Shown piece after piece: positions 17,088 to 27,704 of a DNA stretch of 64,000 nt; position 1 is the first letter of the stretch, and each line of letters begins with the position of its first letter. The position numbers and the translations under genes were made by a program. The stretch covers positions 113,108 through 177,107 of the forward strand of contig JAJDDY010000028.1 of assembly GCA_029260075.1 (NCBI GenBank), given 5' to 3'. The notes beneath the pieces are model-generated. The model saw only the letters and a program-made list of their open reading frames with translations, searched no databases and was not told the DNA's origin. The stretch is from Phycisphaerae bacterium (GTDB lineage: Bacteria; Planctomycetota; Phycisphaerae; UBA1845).

Positions 17088-19484
17088 CTACGGACTCGCC
17101 GTCTTGCTTGCCTCAGTCGCTTCTGCGCTCGCGACACTGGGGTGGGCCTTACCCAGTAGGTTGATACGCATTAGCAGCAACGCGGCATCGAGTTGTGGAT
17201 CGTTCTTGGGGTAATCGTTCTTGTCTTTCTGGACGAGCTTAGGGAGCTTCGGTTCCCCGTCATCGTTGCCATCATTCTCGTCCGAATCCGCCTCTGAGGT
17301 TTCGTCTCCGGAATCCGTCGACCCGTCGGCGACATTGTCGGTCTTGTTCTTGTCTCCATCGGCCTTGTCGTCCGACTTCTTGCCGTCGTCACCGTCCTTA
17401 TTGTCGTCGGAGTCGGCGTTGGCGTGGGCTGGTCCAAGAAGGTTGGCTTCACGCTGCATCTTCCAGCGGTTACCCCGCTCCTTACGTACCACGGGCATGG
17501 CGATGTCGGGTTCGACGCCCCATGTTACCGACGTGGGCGTTCGGTGCAGCGAGTCACCGTTGGGCAGATAGTAACGTGCCGTGGTGATCTTGAGCTTCGC
17601 TCCGGATCGACCCAGCGGAATGAGATTCTGAACGCTGAATTTGCCGAACGTTCGTTCCCCCATCACGATTCCGCGGTGGTTGTCGCGGATGGCGCCGGAT
17701 ACAATTTCCGATGCGCTCGCACTGCTTCCGTTGACGAGCACGACGAGCGGAAGATCGGCGTACGCGCCGTTGCCCGGGGCGTCGAGCGTTTGGTCTTCCA
17801 TCTTGATGCGGCCTCTGGTGCTGACCACGGTATCACCGCGCTTCATGAACCGCGACGACATTTGCCAAGCCGAATCGAGCAACCCACCGGGATTGTCCCG
17901 GAGGTCCAGCACCAAGCCGCGTAGCCCTTCAGCGCTGAGTTCGCTCAGGGCGTTATCGAGGTCTTCGACGGTGTTGCGCTGAAAACTCAGCACGCGCGCA
18001 TAGCCAATACCGTTCTTCTTGTCGAGCCAGTAATCCCAATGCTCTTGGTCCAGCGGATCGCGGCGCATCCCCTTGACAGAGCGAATTTTCACCCGGGCGC
18101 GGGTGAGTGGGAACTCGATACGCTCATCTTTGCGGCGAACGGTGAGCGTGACAGCCGTACCGGGGTCACCGGTGATGGTGTCGACGACCTTGTTGGTCGA
18201 AAACCCCTTAAGACTCTGGCCGTCGCAGTGGGTAATGATGTCGCCCGCCTGAACGCCCGCGCGATACGCCGGTGAATCTTCAAGCGGCGTAACGACTTCA
18301 ATCTCTTTGTCGCGGTTTTGGACGATGGAGATGCCCACGCCGACAAAGTTGCCGCGCGTGTGCTTGTCGAACTCCTTGCTGTCTCGTGGCCAAATGACCG
18401 TCGTGAAATCATCGAGCGGTTCAAAGGCGCCCCGCATCAATTCGCTGACCAGCAGTATCTCCGGCAGGTTGATAGTCTCGTCGTTAATGCGCGTGACCAC
18501 GCGGCGGAAGTATCGAACACAATCGCGCCGATCGAGCGACGGCGCCTCGCGGACGCGGTCGAGCAGCTTGCCGACGCGAACTTCAAAGTCTTTGCGATCG
18601 AACTCGTTCTTGAGTCCGTCGAACTCCTTGATGGTGGCCTCTGACTCGGTCAGGAGCAGGAGCTGCTCAAGCCCTCGTTCGGCGATCTCTTTGAACTTGG
18701 CTGGTTCGACGTAGTACAAGCCGACGTATTCGAGTGCCTTCTCCGCGTCGCGCCAACGCACCTTCTCGATGCGTTCTTCCCAATGGGTTTTCTCGAACTC
18801 GGCGTCCGCTTCTTTTTCTTCGACCGATTTTCCATCGGCGACTTTCTCTCCGTCGACTTTCTTCGTGACCGTCTTGTCGACCTTCTTCTCGAACATCGTG
18901 TCGAGGCGGTAGTGGGTCAGCACTTCGTGTTCGAGCTTCTGATAACGCGGTTCTTGTTCGTAGAGAAGCGTTAGCGGGGAATAGATGCGAAAGGCGTCAA
19001 GCCACTCACCGTCTTTGCGAAACTCGCTGGCCTTCTCAAGCGAGACGTTTACCAGGTTCAGCAGCCAATCGGATTCGAGAAAGGCGTCGCGGTCGGCGGC
19101 ACTATCCATCGCCGCCAGCGCCCACGACAGCGCCTTACGATATTCCTTGCGCTCAATCCGCGCCTTGGCGTATTCGACGTACTTCGTGAAATCAGCCAAG
19201 TTCATCTCGCGACGCTTGGCTTGCTTCGTTTCGAAATCAGCAAGCCACGTGCGAACCTCATCGACGAGTCGACCGCTGGCGGTTACGTCGTTGATGGTCT
19301 TTGCGGCCGTGGAAAAATCGCCGCCCATGACCTCGTCGATTGTTTGCTGCCAAAGCTGATCGTCCGACGGTCGCGTTTGTGTCGGCGAGTCCGCAGCCCG
19401 CACCATCACAGGCGCAGCCGCGCACACAAGACCGAGACAACCCAAGTTCAACAATCGACCGTAACTGAAAGACAGGCGTTGCAT
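17088..19484 (-). CDS. S41-family C-terminal processing protease with PDZ domain
   Basis: 798 residues from ATG 19484, which has AAGGAG seven bases upstream. A signal peptide (LLNLGCLGLVCAAAPVMVRA) indicates export. After a long helical region (about 40-370) comes a PDZ domain (about 378-467, GVGISI ... AGVQAGDII), then the S41 catalytic core with probable nucleophile Ser590 in SASASEI and general base Lys615 in TFGKFSVQ. A highly acidic low-complexity stretch (about 690-745, D/K/E/S) precedes the C-terminus. CtpA-like enzymes trim or degrade periplasmic proteins. At about 800 residues it is longer than typical Ctp, closer to Prc size. Confidence 0.93.
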   Translation of the reverse strand: MQRLSFSYGRLLNLGCLGLVCAAAPVMVRAADSPTQTRPSDDQLWQQTIDEVMGGDFSTAAKTINDVTASGRLVDEVRTWLADFETKQAKRREMNLADFTKYVEYAKARIERKEYRKALSWALAAMDSAADRDAFLESDWLLNLVNVSLEKASEFRKDGEWLDAFRIYSPLTLLYEQEPRYQKLEHEVLTHYRLDTMFEKKVDKTVTKKVDGEKVADGKSVEEKEADAEFEKTHWEERIEKVRWRDAEKALEYVGLYYVEPAKFKEIAERGLEQLLLLTESEATIKEFDGLKNEFDRKDFEVRVGKLLDRVREAPSLDRRDCVRYFRRVVTRINDETINLPEILLVSELMRGAFEPLDDFTTVIWPRDSKEFDKHTRGNFVGVGISIVQNRDKEIEVVTPLEDSPAYRAGVQAGDIITHCDGQSLKGFSTNKVVDTITGDPGTAVTLTVRRKDERIEFPLTRARVKIRSVKGMRRDPLDQEHWDYWLDKKNGIGYARVLSFQRNTVEDLDNALSELSAEGLRGLVLDLRDNPGGLLDSAWQMSSRFMKRGDTVVSTRGRIKMEDQTLDAPGNGAYADLPLVVLVNGSSASASEIVSGAIRDNHRGIVMGERTFGKFSVQNLIPLGRSGAKLKITTARYYLPNGDSLHRTPTSVTWGVEPDIAMPVVRKERGNRWKMQREANLLGPAHANADSDDNKDGDDGKKSDDKADGDKNKTDNVADGSTDSGDETSEADSDENDGNDDGEPKLPKLVQKDKNDYPKNDPQLDAALLLMRINLLGKAHPSVASAEATEASKTASP

Positions 19485-20001
19485 ACCGACTCCTTTGCGC
19501 GAAGGTAACGTCGAATCCTCGTAGCCACTACTCGCCGCGCAGCGCATCGGTTCGCGCTCGCGGTGATCTTTTTCGGGCGCCATTGCACGCGTTGGAAAGC
19601 CCGAAGGGGCTGCGTGCCGAGCTATCGCGCCGCTTCACAAGCGGTCGCGAAGCCCGGCACCATCTTCTAAAGTATACGAATCCCTGCCCGTCGCGTCCAC
19701 TCAGCGGCGTTCAACCGGACTGTCTGCCGACAGTTGCTGTCGCGTCGTATCGCACAGTATGCAGGAACATTCCTCATTACTTGTGCGTCCGAACGCGCTC
19801 GCGGATGCGTCGCAGCGCTGACATCCGACAGTTTTGCACGAATCACAGACGTGCGATCATCACGCACATGTTGTTCACGGAGTTTGAATTCTCGGCGCGA
19901 ACGCCGTAGCCTGCACCAGCGGCGCAACGATCAAGTAACACAATCGCCGGCGCTCGTATCGCCGGTCAGTGGCCCCGCCGCTATCAATCGGAAACCGGAA
20001 C
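19485..20001. other. Divergent intergenic region between the protease gene and uvrA
   Basis: Promoters for both genes must lie here. I found no SOS-type box or clear sigma-70 pair by eye, and no repeat-family element. The open frames present lack codon bias or family features. Confidence 0.4.
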
Positions 20002-22875
<2,874 letters not shown>

Positions 22876-23478
22876 GGAACTGGTCGATCGGCTGATAACC
22901 GGTGCATCGCGCCAGTACATCCCCTCGCACATTGACAACGGCAAAGGTAGGTGTGCCGAAGACGTTGAACCGATTGGCCAATTCGCGCTCGCGGTCGACG
23001 TCCACGCGGACCTTTACATAGTCCTTCAGGGCCGACTCAACCTGTTCCGACGCGAGCACCGTTCGTTCCATCTCTCGGCACGGCGAACAGCCCTGCATGT
23101 GGAACGCAACGATCAGGTAGCTCTGCTTATCGGCCGCAGCCGCCACGGCCTCATCGAAATCCTCGCCCCAGCCCGCCGGCGCCGCCGCCGGCATCGACAT
23201 GACCACGAAAATCGCCAGTATCCCCACCAGCAGGCCTACCGTGGTCCACGCCGAGCGTTTGGGTCGCTCCGTCTCGATCATGTCTATAGTCGTTGTTTCG
23301 CTCATGTCACCCCCATCAAAACAACCCCACCAGCCCGATTATTCCCGAGAACCAGCGGGGTTTTACTGCCCTTGCAAGAAGGCTTCCAGCGTGTTGCCGT
23401 GGGGGGGTACTACGTGGGGTGCAAGACAGTTTGCGCGTACCAACGGAAGGTGTCGCTGTTGCGACTATGCACGCATCG

Positions 23479-23707
23479 CGCAGCCCCAACGGGGCGCAAT
23501 AGCAGAGCCCAGCGTGAAACCCTGGGGTTTGCGTGATCCGAGCGAACGAGCCCTGCAGGGGCGGCATAAGCACGGCGGAACCAACTACACACGGCTGCGG
23601 CGTGCCTCGAATACTTATCGCGCCCCTTCAGCGCTCGGTTCGATAACCGTCCCCCCATCTCCAGGGTTTCACCCTGGGCTCTGTTATTCTGCCCTTTCAG
23701 GGCATCG
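23479..23707. repeat. Dispersed repeat family D, inverted pair
   Basis: The left part CCCCAACGGGGCGCAATAGC plus AGAGCCCAGCGTGAAACCCT and the right part CAGGGTTTCACCCTGGGCTC plus TGTTATTCTGCCCTTTCAGG are inverted, diverged copies of one unit, separated by about 130 bases that contain another short pair (CCCTGCAGGGGCG ... CGCCCCTTCAGCG). The unit resembles a repeat common in planctomycete genomes (from memory, not checked). It fills most of the 680-base gap 23306-23984, which has no gene. Confidence 0.75.
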
Positions 23708-23984
23708 CGCGGTGTTACGAATTGACCGATCGGACCCGCATTAGTCTTGTAGACCGCTATCCCGTTCACGCCGATCTTGTCGCGCACCCCACGACGTGCG
23801 GCCCGCTTAATGTGCGGGACGGGATTGCAACTACGTCTCCGTCGGTTGCGTATCTACTCTCGTGGCGCTGATTCTTGTATCGGACGCCGCCTTTGTCTCG
23901 GCCGTTTTCTTCCGCTGACATCCCGTCTCGCGCTTGTCGATCGACTCCGTTGCCGATAGATGCTCGGGTCGTCATGGATCATGC

Positions 23985-25220
23985 TCAGCGCGGTAGCCAG
24001 TCCTTCCTACGGAAATACGCGAACACCGCGCCGCCAGTCAGCACGGCGCACGCCAGCGACACCAAGGCGCTGTTAAACCCGTAGAAGTGAATCACTTCGC
24101 CTAGCCCGACGTACCCGATGAGCTGCCCCACGTCCCCCGCGCCGAGCACCAACGACGTACCGGTTCCGCGATGGGCTACGGGCAGCGGTTCGGCACCAAG
24201 GTCGATCATGGACGGAAAGATGAAGCAGTGCCCGGCGCCCATGAGTATGGCGGGAACGACCAATGCGGCCTCCGAGTAAACGCCGAGCAGGGCCAGCTGT
24301 CCCGCCGCGAGCAAGACGAGCCCACCCAGCAGCGTGCGCGTGCGTCCAAGCTGTTGCGGAAGACGCCGGAAGATCACGCGCAACACGATCGCCGTCGGCG
24401 CGTAGACGAGAAAGAACACCTTGATGTTGCCGAAGCCGCGAGTCTCCGCCAACCGTTCAAGAAACGTCATCTGCAAACAGAATGCGAGACTGAAGACCAC
24501 GCCGATCAGTAGGATTGATCCGGGCCAATGCTTGATGATTACCGAGATTTGCGACTCGGTCTCGGCCGACGCCGTCGGCGTATCAGCCTCACCGCGCGAC
24601 GTACATCGGACCTCGGCGGTTGAGTCCGTGGGTGGTATGCGCAGCGCCAGCATGACTACGCCTGCGAGCAGGCTGAACAACGCGCTGGCCAGAAAGAATA
24701 TGCGGTAGGGGGTCGTCGAGTCGCCGATGTCGTTCAGAATCAAGTCACCCAGCGTCGGACCGAGCATCAGACCCAAGAAACCGGCCAGACCGATCGTGCC
24801 GATGCTCTCCGCCCGACGATTGGGTGTGGCGGTCAACGCAGCGAACACCGCCACCGTGGTCATCGCCGCCGCCGTGGCGACCGTCGAAATGGTGCGCAGC
24901 AGGGCGATCAGCCATATCTGGGTCACAAACTGCATCGAACCGACCGTCACCGCGACGGTAACCGTTCCGATCAACCAGACCGGTTTGCACCCGAACCGAT
25001 CGATCCATCGCCCGATGTGCAGCCTAGCCGCAAGCGTGCCCACCATCGACGAGCCGAGAATCCAACCAAGCGTATCCACATCGTGGCCGAGGTGTGCAAT
25101 GTATTGGCCGAAGTGGAACTGCAACGAGACGCTGGTCATGAGCAAGACGGCGCCGCCGAACACGAACAGAAACTGCGGCGAGTAGAGACGCTTGCTATCG
25201 TGTGGTGTGGGCATGCTCAT
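23985..25220 (-). CDS. Major facilitator superfamily transporter
   Basis: 411 residues with twelve predicted membrane segments in two groups of six, separated by a charged loop near residues 205-235 (rich in T, E and S). The MFS motif A-like loop is ARLHIGRWIDRFGCKP between TM2 and TM3. It ends with a basic tail (FRRKDWLPR). The general architecture resembles drug or sugar exporters, but no substrate motif is evident. It stands alone on its strand, with repeat-filled gaps on both sides. Confidence 0.88.
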   Translation of the reverse strand: MSMPTPHDSKRLYSPQFLFVFGGAVLLMTSVSLQFHFGQYIAHLGHDVDTLGWILGSSMVGTLAARLHIGRWIDRFGCKPVWLIGTVTVAVTVGSMQFVTQIWLIALLRTISTVATAAAMTTVAVFAALTATPNRRAESIGTIGLAGFLGLMLGPTLGDLILNDIGDSTTPYRIFFLASALFSLLAGVVMLALRIPPTDSTAEVRCTSRGEADTPTASAETESQISVIIKHWPGSILLIGVVFSLAFCLQMTFLERLAETRGFGNIKVFFLVYAPTAIVLRVIFRRLPQQLGRTRTLLGGLVLLAAGQLALLGVYSEAALVVPAILMGAGHCFIFPSMIDLGAEPLPVAHRGTGTSLVLGAGDVGQLIGYVGLGEVIHFYGFNSALVSLACAVLTGGAVFAYFRRKDWLPR

Positions 25221-25315
25221 GTTGCGGAGGAGTATAGCAGCCTGTAGTCAAAGGGGGGCGAGTGAAAGTTTCGACGTGGCTGACGAGCAACAAGTGACGG
25301 GTTCGTCCGATCCGA

Positions 25316-25413
25316 TCCGATCCGATCCCAGCCGCGACCGTGAGGGAGCGATTTCAACCAGTCACGACCGAATTTCAAACGTCCGCTTCCTTACGGTCGC
25401 GGCTCGGTAAGCG
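25316..25413. repeat. Short-form hairpin repeat family A (GCCGCGACCGTGAGGGAGCG)
   Basis: The left arm CAGCCGCGACCGTGAGGGAG and right arm CTTCCTTACGGTCGCGGCTC are near-complementary, with about 40 bases between. It lacks the outer GTGTGAGAAG arms of the long form. It is preceded by a GATCC microrepeat (GATCCGATCCGATCCGATCC). Confidence 0.8.
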
Positions 25414-25437
25414 TGTCAATCGACGCGTGACAGAGCA

Positions 25438-26292
25438 CTACTGAAGGGCGGCGAACGGTCGGATGTTCTTGACCAAAGACTCGATGGTGACCGGTTTCTT
25501 CAGGTCGAAGGGTAAGAACGTGCCATGGTTGTGGTCGCTCGCTAGAATGACCATTCGCTTGTGCAGCACGTCATATCCGGACTCTTGCGGTTGGTGGCCA
25601 CAGATAAACCAATCGACGTCGAGCAGTTCGCGAAGTAGCGTCAGGGCGCGTTCGGTGTGGTATCGCCCCCAGACCAGCGCGTGGGCGGCACCACGCTCGC
25701 GAAGGTCTTCCACCGTGGCGTCGCGCGACAACACCGTCGGGTCAAACGTCGGCATCTCTCTGGGACCGGGTAGCGAGTGCGAGAGCATGACGCGGTTGGC
25801 GGTGCGCCCCGCCAGCGGGAAGGAACGGATGAATTCGTACATGGCGTCAATAACGGCGGCGCCTTCCCCACCGTACGCAGCGTGTACGCTGTCTTCAAAG
25901 CTCCGCGTCACCACACGGCCGTTCTTGGTGATTTCGTTCCGGTTGACCTGAGCGAGTTCATGGTTGCTCAGCAAGAAGTGTATCTGCTCAGGGTGAGCGC
26001 ATTTCCATCGGGCGGCGTCGAGCCAGACCTCATGCGATTGATCACGGTCTTGGAAACCGGGCACGTCTTCGTGAATGACTTCATGAAGAATGACGTGGCG
26101 CGCCGGCGAGTGTTCCAGCGCGCAGAACCGCTTGAGCTTCTCGAAGTTGCGGCGGTGCCCGTGCAGGTCGCCCGTCATCACGAGCTGACCATAGTCGGGG
26201 AACACGAGCAACGACTTGACGCGAATCGGGTCTTCGCGATTCAATCGGGCGGCTTCGAGGAACACGTCCGCCGCAGTGGCGGTGTCAGTCAT
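25438..26292 (-). CDS. Calcineurin-like metallophosphatase, coupled to kinase gene
   Basis: 284 residues from ATG 26292, which overlaps the kinase stop codon by four bases (ATGA). Metal-ligand motifs of the PPP/metallophosphatase fold: VMTGDLHGHRRN (D-x-H), LLSNHELAQ (in place of the usual GNHE), SHSLPGP and CGHQPQESGY, then SDHNHGTF. No signal peptide, so cytoplasmic. The tight coupling to a Ser/Thr kinase suggests that it reverses the kinase's phosphorylation or that both act on one substrate; that is inferred from context only. Confidence 0.88.
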   Translation of the reverse strand: MTDTATAADVFLEAARLNREDPIRVKSLLVFPDYGQLVMTGDLHGHRRNFEKLKRFCALEHSPARHVILHEVIHEDVPGFQDRDQSHEVWLDAARWKCAHPEQIHFLLSNHELAQVNRNEITKNGRVVTRSFEDSVHAAYGGEGAAVIDAMYEFIRSFPLAGRTANRVMLSHSLPGPREMPTFDPTVLSRDATVEDLRERGAAHALVWGRYHTERALTLLRELLDVDWFICGHQPQESGYDVLHKRMVILASDHNHGTFLPFDLKKPVTIESLVKNIRPFAALQ

Positions 26293-27275
26293 ACATCGCT
26301 TTCCGCCGCCGACGCGTCCTGTGGACGTGCCGGTGCTGTCGGGTCGGTCTGATTGCGGAGGCGTTCTAGGTACTTGTCCCATAGTGTCTTCACGACCGCC
26401 AATCGAGCGATCACCTGTTTCATGTCGGCCGGGCGTTCGCCCGGATCCTCGCGGCAGCATTCCATGATAAGCTGGGAAAGCGAGTCTGGGATTTTATCAT
26501 TCAACTGGCTGGGGGCAACGGGCTTGTCCGATCGAAGTACGGCGACGCCCGGCTGGGCGTCGATGCCTTGAATTTCCGTCGGGTATTTTTCCGACGTCAG
26601 CACCCAATACATCGTCGCGCCTAGATTGAACACGTCGGTGCGACGATCAAGCGGTCGCCGGGCGACCTGTTCCGGCGCGATGTAATCCGGCGTGCCTTGT
26701 ATGCGATCCTTACGGTGGAACATCGGGCACGACTGGCCGAAGTCGATGATCTTCACGCCACCGCCCTTGGCGACCATGATGTTCGTCGGTTTGATGTCCA
26801 CGTGTACGACGCTGGCTTCGTGCATGGCGTGCAGACCCATCGCCACCTGATTGAACACCCGCAGAAATGTGTTGAGTCGGTTCGGGCGGGCTCTTTCCAG
26901 GTTCAGACCGTCCACATATTCCATCACCAGGTAGAGATCGCGAACTGCGAGGCGCTTACGCACCTTGTGCATCGAGTAAATCCGCCGCAACACGGGGTGG
27001 TCCAGGTCTTTGCAGATGTTGTATTCGCCTTCCGCCTGCGCCAGGAACTTATCATCGTCCGGACCCTTGCGACGCACGTGCTTGATGGCCACCGTCTCGT
27101 TGGTCTTCATCTCGACCGCCAGATGAATAGTGGACCCCGCGCCCGTATCAATCTGCCTGGTGAAGCGGTATCCCGAAAGTTCAGCAGCCAACGACGTTAT
27201 CCCGTATCTCGTGTGCGTCCTGTGCGGCAAACCCGACCACGTATCGAGTCCGCGAGACCCCTCGCGCAGCGTCAC
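26289..27275 (-). CDS. Hanks-type serine/threonine protein kinase, non-RD
   Basis: 328 residues. Kinase subdomains are visible in order: an atypical glycine loop (DTGAGSTIHLAVE), VAIKH lysine, the helix-C glutamate in QAEGEYNI, catalytic HVDIKPTN (valine replaces the usual arginine before Asp, making it non-RD), DFGQS, GTPDYIAPEQ and the DVFNLGATMYW segment. There is no transmembrane segment or sensor domain after the kinase core, so it is likely soluble. The start at 27275 is uncertain; the first 35 residues are not conserved-looking. It is followed by a coupled metallophosphatase. Confidence 0.9.
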   Translation of the reverse strand: MTLREGSRGLDTWSGLPHRTHTRYGITSLAAELSGYRFTRQIDTGAGSTIHLAVEMKTNETVAIKHVRRKGPDDDKFLAQAEGEYNICKDLDHPVLRRIYSMHKVRKRLAVRDLYLVMEYVDGLNLERARPNRLNTFLRVFNQVAMGLHAMHEASVVHVDIKPTNIMVAKGGGVKIIDFGQSCPMFHRKDRIQGTPDYIAPEQVARRPLDRRTDVFNLGATMYWVLTSEKYPTEIQGIDAQPGVAVLRSDKPVAPSQLNDKIPDSLSQLIMECCREDPGERPADMKQVIARLAVVKTLWDKYLERLRNQTDPTAPARPQDASAAESDV

Positions 27276-27704
27276 GCCTTAATCTTCGGGTTGTCGCCGC
27301 CCTCACCACCGGCGCCAGGCGCCCCGGTCAGAGCCCGCCGCGCTAGCGGTGGGACCGGTCCGCGGGCTGGCGCCCACGGCTCTGATGCCGTCGCAATCCC
27401 GTAGATTTAGCTGTGACGCACCACTAGACTAATCAACCATCGGCTACCGTCCATGTCTTGTCGAGTCCCATAATGGATTCGTGGCCCAAACGCATCGTGG
27501 GCCGTTTGTTGAAAATACGTGGTATCGGCTTCCGGGCGGTAATCCTGTTGGCACTTTTCCCAAAAACCGCCTGCCGAACGAAGCCGGCGTCCATGCACGC
27601 CGCCACGAATACGCCTGTGACAACGGGCTGGATTCCGGTTAGTAGCAGGAAATCGCGAATGGGTCACCGGCTGGGAGTCCGTGCCGCGCTTCGTCGACGG
27701 GCTC
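27276..27704. other. Intergenic region with one hairpin
   Basis: The strands GGTCAGAGCCCGC and GCGCCCACGGCTCTGA (about 27327-27383) form an imperfect hairpin related to the one near 10520-10605. I see no gene that I can support between the kinase start and the TPR gene stop; short frames on both strands lack family features. Confidence 0.4.

Noticed and set aside
16775..17137. Open frames between the UroD-family gene and the protease
   Set aside because: The sequence is made of family A and B repeats; the frames follow the repeat palindromes.
19860..20001. SOS/LexA box upstream of uvrA
   Set aside because: Looked for GAAC-N4-GTTC and CTGT-N8-ACAG type sites and found none that is convincing.
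25195..25245. Leaderless promoter (TATACT) just upstream of the MFS start
   Set aside because: The TATACT is close to the ATG but its nearest TTGACT lies only nine bases upstream, too close for a sigma-70 promoter.
27407..27704. Possible extra gene downstream of the TPR/peptidase gene
   Set aside because: Open frames on both strands have no family features, and most of their length is a shadow of the neighbouring gene.
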